From Brevibacterium yomogidense (GTDB taxonomy: Bacteria; Actinomycetota; Actinomycetes; Actinomycetales; Brevibacteriaceae): a DNA stretch of 64,000 nucleotides. Under the pieces are notes generated by a model. It ran no database searches. It was given only the letters and a program-made list of their open reading frames with translations, and had not been told where the DNA came from. The stretch is from the NCBI RefSeq assembly GCF_016107685.1, contig NZ_JABASY010000004.1, forward strand, positions 124,001 to 188,000, in the 5' to 3' direction. The translations under genes were made by a program, and so were the position numbers. This document shows positions 17,787-26,271 of this stretch, one piece after another (position 1 is the stretch's first letter; the number at the start of each line of letters is the position of its first letter).

Positions 17787-18929
17787 TCAGAGCAGTTCGA
17801 GGATGGTCGCATTGGCCTGGCCGCCGCCTTCGCACATGGTCTGCAGGCCGTACTTGATGCCCTTGTCCTGCATGTGGTGGACCATCGTCGTCATGAGGCG
17901 CGCGCCGGATCCGCCCAGCGGGTGACCCATCGCGATGGCACCGCCGTTCGGGTTGATCGTGGAGAAGTCCGCGCCCAGTTCCTGCTGCCATGCGAGGGGG
18001 ACGGTCGCGAACGCCTCGTTCACCTCGAAGACGCCGATGTCGGCGATGCTGAGACCGGACTTCTTGAGCGCCTTCTGGGTGGCCGGGATCGGTGCCGTGA
18101 GCATGATGACGGGGTCCGAGCCGGCGAGGACCGCGGTGTGGACGCGTGCGATCGGCTTGAGGCCCAGCTCCTTCGCGCGCTCCCCGCTCATCATGAGGAG
18201 GGCGGCGGAGCCGTCGGAGATCTGCGAGGAGTTGCCGGCGGTGACGATGCCATCCTCCTTGAACACGGTCTTGAGCTTGCCGAGGCCCTCCGCGGTGCCT
18301 CCGCGGCGGATGCCTTCATCTGCGGAGATGAGGCCGTGCTCCGTCTGGACGGGTGCGATCTGCGACGCGAAGGCGCCCGCATCCGTCGCTGCGGCGGCAC
18401 GTGCGTGCGACTCCAGTGCGAACTCGTCGACCTGCGCGCGGGAGAAGCCCCACTGCTCACCGATCATCTCCGCACCCACGCCCTGGTTGGGCTTCACACC
18501 GTCATAGCGGTCCATGAAGCGGTCGCCGTACGGGTTCTTCCCCATCGAGGACGATCCCATGGGGTTGCGGGACATCGACTCGACGCCACCGGCGATCACG
18601 ATGTCGTACTGGCCGGCGATGATGCCCGCGGCCGCGAAGTGGACGGCCTGCTGCGAGGAGCCGCACTGGCGGTCGACGGTGACGCCGGTGACGGATTCGG
18701 GGAAGCCTGCGGACAGCGCCGCGGTGCGGGCGATGTCGCCCGTCTGCTCGCCGGCTTGGGTGACACAGCCCCAGATGACGTCTTCGACGAGCGCCGGGTC
18801 GACGCCCGCGGTCTTCACGAGGTCCTCGAGGACGTGGGCGGACAGGTCCGCCGGGTGGACGCCGGACAGGACGCCCTCGCGCTTCCCGGTCGGTGTGCGG
18901 CGTGCGGCGACGATGACTGCATCGGTCAT
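17787..18929 (-). CDS. fadA: Acetyl-CoA acyltransferase (thiolase)
   Basis: 380 residues. Thiolase signatures are the nucleophile Cys89 in VDRQCGSSQQA, the NPNGGAIAMGHPLGGSGAR stretch with the catalytic His, and the second Cys in MCEGGGQANA near the C-terminus. It cleaves 3-ketoacyl-CoA, the last step of beta-oxidation. The ATG is preceded by AGGAGA. The acyl-CoA dehydrogenase gene follows 48 bases downstream. The divergent SDR gene on the other side shares a promoter region containing two inverted repeats. Confidence 0.92.
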   Translation of the reverse strand: MTDAVIVAARRTPTGKREGVLSGVHPADLSAHVLEDLVKTAGVDPALVEDVIWGCVTQAGEQTGDIARTAALSAGFPESVTGVTVDRQCGSSQQAVHFAAAGIIAGQYDIVIAGGVESMSRNPMGSSSMGKNPYGDRFMDRYDGVKPNQGVGAEMIGEQWGFSRAQVDEFALESHARAAAATDAGAFASQIAPVQTEHGLISADEGIRRGGTAEGLGKLKTVFKEDGIVTAGNSSQISDGSAALLMMSGERAKELGLKPIARVHTAVLAGSDPVIMLTAPIPATQKALKKSGLSIADIGVFEVNEAFATVPLAWQQELGADFSTINPNGGAIAMGHPLGGSGARLMTTMVHHMQDKGIKYGLQTMCEGGGQANATILELL

Positions 18930-18941
18930 GGCTTCTCCTGC

Positions 18942-18955
18942 TGAACGAATGTTCG
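18942..18955. promoter_or_regulatory. Candidate operator GAAC-gaat-GTTC
   Basis: TGAACGAATGTTCG lies 13 bases before the fadA start, with 4-bp arms GAAC/GTTC. It resembles short TetR-family operators of lipid genes, but the arms are short and regulation is inferred. Confidence 0.4.
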
Positions 18956-18989
18956 GTGATTGTGTGCCCAGCTTCACATATGAGCCAAA

Positions 18990-19009
18990 ACCAGTCAATA
19001 TGGACTGGT
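18990..19009. promoter_or_regulatory. Candidate TetR operator in the fadA/SDR divergent promoter
   Basis: ACCAGTCAATATGGACTGGT: 7-bp arms ACCAGTC/GACTGGT around a 6-bp centre. It lies between divergent beta-oxidation genes, 42 bases before the SDR start, and the same plus-strand unit encodes a TetR regulator (19848-20501). Size and placement fit a repressor site; the binding protein is not proven. Confidence 0.55.
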
Positions 19010-19050
19010 AATCCCCACACCGACGGGCCACGGCTCGGAGAAGGAGCAGC

Positions 19051-19803
19051 ATGCAGATCAAGGATCAGGTCGCCTTCGTCACAGGAGGCGCATCCGGACT
19101 GGGACTCGCGACGGTGCAGGAGATCGTGTCGCGCGGCGGTAAGGCCGTCGCCTTCGACCTCAAGGGGTCGGACGAGGTCGCCGCACTGGGAGACTCCGTC
19201 ACCTTCGTGGAAGGTGACGTGACGGATGAGGCACAGGTGCAGGCGGCCATCGAGCGCACCAGCGAACTGGGTGACCTCCGCATCGTCGTCAACTGCGCCG
19301 GCATCGGCGGTTCGCAGCGCGTGTCGGGTCGCAAGGGCGTCTTCCCGCTGGGGGACTTCACGAAGATCGTGACCGTCAACCTCATCGGCACGTTCAACGT
19401 CATCCGGCTCGCGGCCGCACACATGCAGGGCATCGACCCGGTGGGCGAGGAGCGCGGCGTCATCGTCAACACGGCGTCCGCGGCCGCATTCGACGGGCAG
19501 ATCGGTCAGGCCGCGTACTCCGCGTCGAAGGGCGGCATCGTCGGCATGACGCTGCCGATCGCCCGTGACCTCGCGTCGTCGCTCATCCGTGTCATGACGG
19601 TGGCTCCGGGCATCTTCCACACGCCGCTCATGCTGGGAGCGTCGGAGGAGACGCTCAAGTCGCTGGGCGAGCAGGTGCCGCACCCGTCGCGCCTGGGCGT
19701 GCCGGCGGAGTTCGGCCTCATGGCCGCCCAGATCGTCGAGAACCCCATGCTCAACGGGGAGACGATCCGTCTGGACGGCGCCATCCGCATGGCCCCGCGC
19801 TGA
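19051..19803 (+). CDS. SDR family 3-hydroxyacyl-CoA dehydrogenase (type II-like)
   Basis: 250 residues. Classical SDR features: TGGASGLG (residues 11-18) for NAD binding, NCAGIG, a serine in NTASAAAFDGQ, and YSASK (Tyr near 156). Overall spacing and the APGIFHTPLM and LDGAIRMAPR segments resemble 3-hydroxyacyl-CoA dehydrogenase type II and 3-hydroxy-2-methylbutyryl-CoA dehydrogenases. It would supply the third beta-oxidation step beside the divergent thiolase and acyl-CoA dehydrogenase. The ATG follows GGAGAAGGAG. Confidence 0.85.
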   Translation: MQIKDQVAFVTGGASGLGLATVQEIVSRGGKAVAFDLKGSDEVAALGDSVTFVEGDVTDEAQVQAAIERTSELGDLRIVVNCAGIGGSQRVSGRKGVFPLGDFTKIVTVNLIGTFNVIRLAAAHMQGIDPVGEERGVIVNTASAAAFDGQIGQAAYSASKGGIVGMTLPIARDLASSLIRVMTVAPGIFHTPLMLGASEETLKSLGEQVPHPSRLGVPAEFGLMAAQIVENPMLNGETIRLDGAIRMAPR

Positions 19804-19847
19804 TCGGCGCGACGATCGACACGACGAACGACACCGCCGCCGAGGCC

Positions 19848-20501
19848 GTGGTCGGGAAGGTGGGCGTCCCCGCCTCCCCCGACCGGGGCCTCGGCGGTGG
19901 TCCCCCGTCCGGCGGGGGGCAGGAGCGGGGGCGGATCGCGAAGGACGCGATCCTCACTGCGGCGATCGACTGCCTGCTGGAGGACGGGTACGCGGCGACG
20001 ACGACGCTGGCGGTCCAGCAGCGGGCGGGGGTGTCGCGCGGCAAGCTGCTGCACCACTTCCCGTCGAAGCAGGTGCTGCTCGCCTCCGCAGTCAAGCGGC
20101 TCATGGAGGAGCGGCTGGATGCCGCACGGCACTCCGACTTCGCCGGTGCTCCGGCGGAGGACGATCAGCCCGCCCGCGTCCGCTGGGCGGTGCAGCGGAT
20201 GTGGGAGACGTTCTTCGCGGACAACTTCTGGGCTGCCATGGAGACGTGGATCGCGGCGCGGACGGACCCGGAGCTCGCCGCGGACCTCGTCGACCACGAG
20301 AAGCGGGTGCTCAAGCGGGTGCGGGAGAGTTCTGCACGGTCGTTCGGTGATCCCGTCGCCTCGCGGCCGGAGTTCCCCCGCACCCTGGACCTCGTGTTCA
20401 CGAGCATGCGCGGGATGGCGCTCACCTACACGTTCTCCGGCCGCGACCACCGCACGGAGCCGATGCTCGACACCTGGACGGCGGTGTTCCTCCCGCGCTG
20501 A
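19848..20501 (+). CDS. TetR family transcriptional regulator
   Basis: About 217 residues from a GTG 45 bases after the SDR stop. After a Gly/Pro-rich leader of about 25 residues comes a TetR DNA-binding domain: IAKDAILTAAIDCLLEDGYA, then TTLAVQQRAGVSRGKLLHHF as helix-turn-helix, with an all-helical C-terminal ligand domain. It sits inside a fatty-acid gene cluster and likely represses it in response to an acyl-CoA; the palindrome at 18990-19009 is a candidate target. No better start codon is seen upstream. Confidence 0.82.
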   Translation: MVGKVGVPASPDRGLGGGPPSGGGQERGRIAKDAILTAAIDCLLEDGYAATTTLAVQQRAGVSRGKLLHHFPSKQVLLASAVKRLMEERLDAARHSDFAGAPAEDDQPARVRWAVQRMWETFFADNFWAAMETWIAARTDPELAADLVDHEKRVLKRVRESSARSFGDPVASRPEFPRTLDLVFTSMRGMALTYTFSGRDHRTEPMLDTWTAVFLPR

Positions 20502-20547
20502 GCACCGCGCCCCATCAGGAACCATCCACCACGAGACGGAGCAATCA

Positions 20548-22122
20548 ATGGAGATCGCACAGCACCTCACGGGACCGACCATCGGTGCGCAGATCCGACG
20601 CATCCTCGAGCGCCATCCGGACCGGGTCGCGTTCAAGGAGGAGCGCGGGGAGACGACGTACGCCCAGGTCCTCGACCTGATCTGCCGCTACCAGGCGGTC
20701 CTCTCCCAGGCGGGGCTGCGCCGCGGCGACGGGATCGCCGCCCTGGGCGCCAACCGGTTCGAGGTCTGGGCGCTGGGTGTCGCAGTGCAGTCGCTGGGGC
20801 TCTACGTCACGTGGCTTCACCCGATGGGAGGAGCGGCGGACCAGGTCTACCAGATCGAGGACTCCCGCGCGGCCGCTCTGGTCGTCGACGAGACGAATCA
20901 TCCGGAGCGCAGCCGTGAGCTCATCGACGTCGCGACGGGTGCGGGGCTCCCCGTCTGGACCTTCGGCCCTGCAGAGTTCGCCGGCGACCTGGAGACCGCA
21001 GCGGCGCAGGTGGGCCCGCAGACATTCCGCGACGACGGACGCCACGACGACCGCGCCATCATCAACTACACCGGCGGGACGACGGGGCGGCCCAAGGGGG
21101 TGACGCGCAGACAGTTCAACGTGGGACCGTCGAGTGCCGACATCCTCGCCGACTTCGAGCTCCCGGCCACGCCCCGCTACCTGCTGATCCCTCCCATGAG
21201 CCATGTGGCGGGCACCAAGATCGGACCGACCCTGTCGAGGGGCGGCACGGTGCACCTCATGAACGGGTTCGACCCGGCCGCCGTGCTGGAGACGATCGAA
21301 CGGGAGCGGATCAGCTTCACGCTGTTCGTCCCCACCATGATCTACGCCCTGCTCGACCATCCCGACCTGGAGGTGCGGGACACGTCGAGCCTCGAATACG
21401 TGCTGTACGGCGCCTCGCCCATGTCGGAGTCGCGCCTGCGGGAGGGTCTGGAGCGGATCGGACCCGTCTTCGCGCAGCTCTACGGCCAGACGGAGTGCTA
21501 TCCCATCTCCGTCCTGTCGCGGGAGGACCATCGGAACCCGGACCGGCTGCTGTCGTGCGGCAAGCCCGTGCAGTCCGTCGACGTGCGGATCCTCGACCCG
21601 ATGGGCGAGGAGGTCGCCCGGGGAGAGTCCGGGGAGCTGTGCATCCGCGGTCGCGGGGCGATGGACGGGTACTGGCAGCGCGAGGACCTCACCGCGGAGA
21701 CCATCGTCGACGGCTGGCTGCACACCGGTGACATCGCGCGGATGGACGAGGAGGGGTACCTCTACATCGTCGACCGGAAGAAGGACATGATCATCTCCGG
21801 CGGGTTCAACGTCTACCCGCGGGAGGTCGAGGACGCACTGGCCGCCCACCCGTCCGTCGCCCAGTCGGCCGTGTTCGGAGTGCCCGACGAGAAGTGGGGC
21901 GAGCAGGTCACCGCCGCCGTCGTGCTGCGGGAGGGCCATGCGATCGACGAAGGCGGGCTCGTCGCGCACGTGAAGGACCTCAAGGGGGCCGTGCAGGCGC
22001 CCAAGCAGGTGCTGTTCGTCGACAGCCTCCCGCAGACCGCGGTCGGCAAGATCAACAAGCGCGCTCTGAGTGATCAGGTCACTGCGGGGAAGGGGCCTGG
22101 TCCTGCAGCTCCCGCGGGCTGA
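20548..22122 (+). CDS. Acyl-CoA synthetase (AMP-binding)
   Basis: 524 residues. ANL superfamily motifs in order: YTGGTTGRPKGVT (P-loop, about residue 172), YGQTECYPIS, GWLHTGDIARMDEEGYLYIVDR with the adenosine-binding Asp, KKDMIISGGFNVYPREVED, and the C-terminal catalytic Lys in PQTAVGKINKRAL. It activates a fatty or aromatic acid to its CoA thioester. It follows the TetR gene by 46 bases. Its last 44 bases overlap the end of a thioesterase gene on the opposite strand. Confidence 0.9.
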   Translation: MEIAQHLTGPTIGAQIRRILERHPDRVAFKEERGETTYAQVLDLICRYQAVLSQAGLRRGDGIAALGANRFEVWALGVAVQSLGLYVTWLHPMGGAADQVYQIEDSRAAALVVDETNHPERSRELIDVATGAGLPVWTFGPAEFAGDLETAAAQVGPQTFRDDGRHDDRAIINYTGGTTGRPKGVTRRQFNVGPSSADILADFELPATPRYLLIPPMSHVAGTKIGPTLSRGGTVHLMNGFDPAAVLETIERERISFTLFVPTMIYALLDHPDLEVRDTSSLEYVLYGASPMSESRLREGLERIGPVFAQLYGQTECYPISVLSREDHRNPDRLLSCGKPVQSVDVRILDPMGEEVARGESGELCIRGRGAMDGYWQREDLTAETIVDGWLHTGDIARMDEEGYLYIVDRKKDMIISGGFNVYPREVEDALAAHPSVAQSAVFGVPDEKWGEQVTAAVVLREGHAIDEGGLVAHVKDLKGAVQAPKQVLFVDSLPQTAVGKINKRALSDQVTAGKGPGPAAPAG

Positions 22123-22681
22123 TCCACAGGCCGCGGGCGCGGGCGCTGGTGACCCCGTCGACCAGGATCTCGCCGGACATGAACCGCTTGCGTCCCTCGA
22201 CCCGATCGATCCGACCGACGACACGGATGGGCTGGTCCAGGGGTGTCGCCGCGTCGTACGTGATCGTGAGCTCGCGGGTGAACGACGGCGGCAGGCCCGT
22301 GGCGTGCGCGGCGTTGCCCAGCACCTGATCGAGCATGAGGGCGACGATCCCGCCGTGCACGCGTCCGGGCGGCCCCTGGTACTGGAGGGGGAGGGCGGTG
22401 TCGCTCACGGACTCGCCGTCCACCGTCCGGATCGCCAGCGGCGGGGCCAGCGCATTCACTGCGGAGGTGATGGGTGTGCGGTCCACACGGAAGCTGCCGC
22501 TCACCGGGTGAGGGTCTTCGACCGTGACGGCCGCCGGGTCATCGGCGGCCTCGAGCAGCTGTGCCGCGAGCGCGCGGACCTTCTGCGCCAGCGCCGCGTC
22601 GTCGCGCTCACTCACCAGCGCGTGCGCCAGAGAGCGGGTGAGACGCGTCGAATGCTCCGCGAAGGGGGAGTGCTGTCCCAT
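22079..22681 (-). CDS. PaaI-type hotdog thioesterase
   Basis: 200 residues, with the hotdog domain in the C-terminal half: GPPGRVHGGIVALMLDQVLG (the HGG motif of PaaI-like acyl-CoA thioesterases), FTRELTITYDAATPLDQPI and FMSGEILVDG. The first 70 residues are a helical extension. The start at 22681 has AAGGA nine bases upstream. It overlaps tail to tail with the acyl-CoA ligase end and is divergent from a second ligase, so the 138 bases at 22682-22819 should hold two promoters. Confidence 0.83.
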   Translation of the reverse strand: MGQHSPFAEHSTRLTRSLAHALVSERDDAALAQKVRALAAQLLEAADDPAAVTVEDPHPVSGSFRVDRTPITSAVNALAPPLAIRTVDGESVSDTALPLQYQGPPGRVHGGIVALMLDQVLGNAAHATGLPPSFTRELTITYDAATPLDQPIRVVGRIDRVEGRKRFMSGEILVDGVTSARARGLWISPRELQDQAPSPQ

Positions 22682-22819
22682 GCGTTCCTTGTCTGTCGAT
22701 CCTGATCCCGATAGTGTACTTAGCAAACGTTCACTCACTCGGAGTGTAGCCTCACGCAGAGCCGCGAACAGCGCATCGGACCGAAAATCGCGCGCAGCGC
22801 ATCGAACCATCACAGGGAA

Positions 22820-24361
22820 GTGATCACGATGTATCCAGGAGCCCATGCAGACGCCCGACCGGACAAGCCCGCACTCATCATGGCGGACACGGACGACGTC
22901 CTCACGTACGCGCAGCTCGAAGAGCGGTCCCTGAGGCTCGCCAACCACTTCCGCGCCCTGGGGCTGAAGACGGGCGATCACGTGGCGATCGTCGCGGAGA
23001 ACCGGTTCGAGATCGTCGAGGCGATGTGGGCCGCACTGCGCTCGGGCACCCTCATCACCGCCGTGAACCGCCACCTCACGCCGGACGAGGCGTCGTACAT
23101 CGTCCACGACTGCCAGGCGCAGGTCGTGCTGCTGTCCGGGAAGCTGGAGCAGGCGGAGGAGCTGGCGCGGCTCTGCGCGGACATCGACCACAGGATCTGG
23201 ATCGGTGAGCCCCTGGACGGGTTCGATCCCTACGAAGAGGTCCTGGCAGGCGCCAGCGACGTGAAGCCGGACTACGAGCCCCGCGGCGACGACATGCTGT
23301 ACTCGTCAGGGACCACCGGACGCCCCAAGGGGATCCTGCCGGAACCGCGGAACCAGCCCGTCGAGGACCCGAACGTCCCCATCGTGCAGCTGTTCACGCA
23401 GATCTACGGCTTCGACTCGGACTCCGTGTACCTGTCACCCGCCCCGCTCTACCATGCGGCGCCCCTGCGCTACGTCATGACGACCCACGCGCGCGGCGGG
23501 ACCGCCGTCATCATGCCGCGCTTCGACGCGGAGGAGGCGCTCGCCCTCATCCAGAAGCACCGCGTCACGCACTCCCAGTGGGTGCCGACGATGTTCATCC
23601 GCCTCCTCAAGCTGCCGCAGGAGGTCCGCGACTCCTACGACGTGTCCTCCATGCGGTACGCGATCCATGCCGCCGCCCCCTGCCCCGCCGACGTGAAGCG
23701 GAAGATGATCGAGTGGTGGGGACCCGTCGTCTACGAGTACTACGCGTCGACGGAGAGCGCGGGACTCACCCTCATCAATTCGGAGGAGGCGCTGCGGAAG
23801 CCGGGATCCGTGGGGCGCGACGGGTACATGGGCACCGTCCACGTGTGCGGCCCCGGCGGTGAAGAGCTCCCGGTGGGGGAGACCGGCCTCGTCTACTTCG
23901 AGGTGGAGGAGGGGCGCAGGCCCTTCGAGTACTTCGGCGATCCGGCGAAGACCTCGGACTCCCGCCACCCGAACCACCCCACCTGGGTCACCACCGGCGA
24001 CATGGGGTGGATCGACGAGGAGCGCTACCTGTTCCTCGCCGACCGCACGAGCTTCCTCATCATCACCGGCGGCGTGAACATCTACCCGCAGGAGATCGAG
24101 AACGCGCTCGCCCTCCACCCGGACGTCCGCGACGTCGCGGTCGTGGGCGAACCGGACGACGAGCTGGGCGAGGTCGTCGTCGCCTACCTGGAGCCGGAGG
24201 ACCACGTGGCCCCGACGCAGGATCTGGGCGCGGACGTGCGGGAATGGCTGGACGGCCGCCGGCAAACTGGTGAAGAGGAAGCTCGACCCCAGCCTCGCCC
24301 GCACCTGAGGGCGGCGGTGCGCGAGCGTCAGCGTGTGATCCCCTCGACCAGCACAGACTGA
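22820..24361 (+). CDS. Acyl-CoA synthetase with damaged 3' end (A10 lysine out of frame)
   Basis: 513 residues as read. Normal ANL motifs are present: MLYSSGTTGRPKGILPEP, YEYYASTESAG, TTGDMGWIDEERYLFLADR and FLIITGGVNIYPQEIEN. After REWLDG (about 24251) the frame continues into RRQTGEEEARPQPRP, unlike the family. In the +1 frame the DNA at 24255-24308 reads AAGKLVKRKLDPSLART and stop, the usual C-terminal end with the catalytic Lys. A stretch of about 22 codons normally lying between is missing. The simplest reading is an out-of-frame deletion, giving an enzyme crippled for adenylation. A sequencing error cannot explain the missing residues alone. Confidence 0.8.
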   Translation: MITMYPGAHADARPDKPALIMADTDDVLTYAQLEERSLRLANHFRALGLKTGDHVAIVAENRFEIVEAMWAALRSGTLITAVNRHLTPDEASYIVHDCQAQVVLLSGKLEQAEELARLCADIDHRIWIGEPLDGFDPYEEVLAGASDVKPDYEPRGDDMLYSSGTTGRPKGILPEPRNQPVEDPNVPIVQLFTQIYGFDSDSVYLSPAPLYHAAPLRYVMTTHARGGTAVIMPRFDAEEALALIQKHRVTHSQWVPTMFIRLLKLPQEVRDSYDVSSMRYAIHAAAPCPADVKRKMIEWWGPVVYEYYASTESAGLTLINSEEALRKPGSVGRDGYMGTVHVCGPGGEELPVGETGLVYFEVEEGRRPFEYFGDPAKTSDSRHPNHPTWVTTGDMGWIDEERYLFLADRTSFLIITGGVNIYPQEIENALALHPDVRDVAVVGEPDDELGEVVVAYLEPEDHVAPTQDLGADVREWLDGRRQTGEEEARPQPRPHLRAAVRERQRVIPSTSTD

Positions 24362-24386
24362 ACAGCACAGACTGAACAGCACAGAC
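24349..24386. repeat. Tandem repeat of 14 nt, 2.7 copies
   Basis: CAGCACAGACTGAA at 24349-24362 and 24363-24376, then a partial copy to 24386. It lies just before the ribosome site of the enoyl-CoA hydratase gene and begins within the aberrant tail of the upstream ligase frame. Confidence 0.85.
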
Positions 24387-24411
24387 CATCCCCCTTCGAA
24401 AGGAAGTCAGC

Positions 24412-25197
24412 ATGACCGACACCGCTGAGTCCCCCGTCCTCATCGACACCGACGCCCAGGGCGTCATGACGATCCGCCTCAACCGCCCCCACCGGCTCAA
24501 CGCACTGATCCTCGCGAGCGTCGCCGCGGTGCGGAAGGCGCTCGAGGACGCACAGACGGACGACTCCGTCCGGGCGATCGTCCTCACGGGCGACGACCGC
24601 TCGTTCAGCTCCGGCGCGGATCTCCAGGCGAAGGTGGAGGGGGAGGAGTCCGGGAGCCTCCTGGACGACGTCAACGAGATCATCATGCTGCTGCGCGACT
24701 CCGCCGTCCCCACCGTCGCCGCGGTGTCCGGCGCCGCTGCGGGTGTGGGCTGCTCGCTGGCGCTCGCCTGCGACTACGTCGTCGTGGACGACAAGTCGTT
24801 CTTCATGCTCGCGTTCACGAAGATCGGCCTCATGCCCGACGGCGGCGCCACGGCCCTGGTCGCCGCGTCCGCCGGCCGCCACCGTGCGATGCGCATGGCG
24901 CTGACGGCCGAGCGCGTCCACGGCGCGCAGGCGCTGGACTGGGGACTGGCGAGCGAGCTCGTGGATTCCGGGACCCAGCTGGCCCGCGCGCAGGAGGTCG
25001 CTGCGACCTTCGCCGGCGGCCCGCCGCTGTCGATCGCTGCGACCCGTCAGGCGATCAACACGATCGCGCTGCCCACACTGCGCTCGGACCTCGACCGTGA
25101 GGTCGTCGGACAGACCAGCCTGCTGGCGACGTCGGATGCGCAGGAGGGTGCCACCGCGTTCCGCGAGAAGCGCGCACCGAAGTACACCGGCGCCTGA
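24412..25197 (+). CDS. Enoyl-CoA hydratase/isomerase
   Basis: 261 residues of the crotonase family: TIRLNRPHRLNAL at the N-terminus, VLTGDDRSFSSGADLQAKVE for the CoA/oxyanion region, and VAAVSGAAAGVGCSLALACDY as second oxyanion loop. The usual second acidic residue position reads KIGLMPDGGAT with Asp, as in many acyl-CoA hydratases with altered base placement. It adds water to 2-enoyl-CoA. AAAGGAAG precedes the ATG. Confidence 0.87.
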   Translation: MTDTAESPVLIDTDAQGVMTIRLNRPHRLNALILASVAAVRKALEDAQTDDSVRAIVLTGDDRSFSSGADLQAKVEGEESGSLLDDVNEIIMLLRDSAVPTVAAVSGAAAGVGCSLALACDYVVVDDKSFFMLAFTKIGLMPDGGATALVAASAGRHRAMRMALTAERVHGAQALDWGLASELVDSGTQLARAQEVAATFAGGPPLSIAATRQAINTIALPTLRSDLDREVVGQTSLLATSDAQEGATAFREKRAPKYTGA

Positions 25198-25225
25198 CAG
25201 CGCCCTCCCCGCTCTCCACGCAGAG

Positions 25226-25267
25226 AGCTCCATCCGCACAGCTCCATCCGCACAGCACTATCCGCAA
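25226..25267. repeat. Tandem repeat of 14 nt, three copies
   Basis: AGCTCCATCCGCAC at 25226-25239 and 25240-25253, followed by a variant AGCACTATCCGCAA at 25254-25267. It sits immediately before the ribosome site of the MDR gene, the same position as the unrelated 14-nt repeat before the hydratase gene. Confidence 0.82.
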
Positions 25268-25279
25268 CGAAGGGACATC

Positions 25280-26269
25280 ATGAAAGCCGTACAGGTCACC
25301 GTGCTCGAAGGACCGGACTCACTGTCCGTCGCAGACATCGACACACCCGTTCCCGGACCGGACGAGGTCCTCATAGACGTCGCCTACGCCGGCGTCACCT
25401 TCCCGGAACTGCTCCAGTCCCGAGGCCTCTACCAGGTCAAGCACGACCTCCCGTTCACGCTGGGCTCCGAAGCCGCCGGCGTCGTGGCCGCGATCGGTGA
25501 GTCCGTCACCGGGTTCGCGGTGGGCGACCGTGTCGCCACCATCGCGGGCAAGGGCGCATTCGCCGAGGTGATGACCGCACCCGCGAACGCCACCGTGAAG
25601 CTCCCCGACTCCGTGTCGCTGTCCGCCGCTGCGGGCATGCCCATGAACCTCCTCACCGCCGACTTCGCGCTGCGCGTGCGCGGGCGGCTGGAAGCGGGCC
25701 AGACCGTCCTGGTCCACGGTGCCGCCGGAGGTCTGGGCACCGCACTCGTCCAGGTCGCCGTCGCGATGGGCGCGACGGTCATCGGCGTCGTCTCCACGGA
25801 GGAGAAGGCGGAGACCGTCCGCTCGCTCGGTGCCGCCCACGCCGTCATGAGCGATGGCTTCAAGGACGCGGTGAAGGAGATCGCGCCGGGCGGCGTCGAC
25901 CTCGTCGCGGACCCGGTGGGCAACCCGAAGGACGGGGACCGCTTCACAGATTCGCTGCGCTGCCTCTCCACCTTCGGCACCGTGCTGGTGCTGGGCTTCA
26001 CCGCCGGTGACATCCCGCAGGTGAAGGTCAACCGGCTCCTGCTCAACAACGTCGGCGTGGCCGGCGTGGGCTGGGGTGCTGCGTTCGCGAAGGACCGCGG
26101 TCTCATCGCCCGCCAGTGGGAGGCGATGTGGGACCACCTCGTCGCCGGCAAGCTCGACCCCGTCATCCACGGGACCTACTCGCTGGAGGAGGCGGGCGAG
26201 GCGATCAAGCAGCTGGAGACCCGCGCCGTGCGCGGCAAGGTGCTCCTCGAAGTGAAGAAGGAGGCCTGA
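25280..26269 (+). CDS. NADPH:quinone oxidoreductase-like MDR enzyme
   Basis: 329 residues of the zinc-free medium-chain reductase family: GVTFPELLQSRGLYQ near the N-terminus, LGSEAAGVVAAIGESV, AGMPMNLLTADFAL, then VLVHGAAGGLGTALVQVA (AxxGxxG, NADPH site) and a C-terminal SLEEAGEAIKQLETRAVRGKVLL. No structural-zinc Cys cluster is seen. It may reduce enoyl-CoA or quinone-like substrates within this acyl-CoA operon; specificity is unknown. The next gene starts two bases after its stop. Confidence 0.85.
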   Translation: MKAVQVTVLEGPDSLSVADIDTPVPGPDEVLIDVAYAGVTFPELLQSRGLYQVKHDLPFTLGSEAAGVVAAIGESVTGFAVGDRVATIAGKGAFAEVMTAPANATVKLPDSVSLSAAAGMPMNLLTADFALRVRGRLEAGQTVLVHGAAGGLGTALVQVAVAMGATVIGVVSTEEKAETVRSLGAAHAVMSDGFKDAVKEIAPGGVDLVADPVGNPKDGDRFTDSLRCLSTFGTVLVLGFTAGDIPQVKVNRLLLNNVGVAGVGWGAAFAKDRGLIARQWEAMWDHLVAGKLDPVIHGTYSLEEAGEAIKQLETRAVRGKVLLEVKKEA

Positions 26270-26271
26270 CG

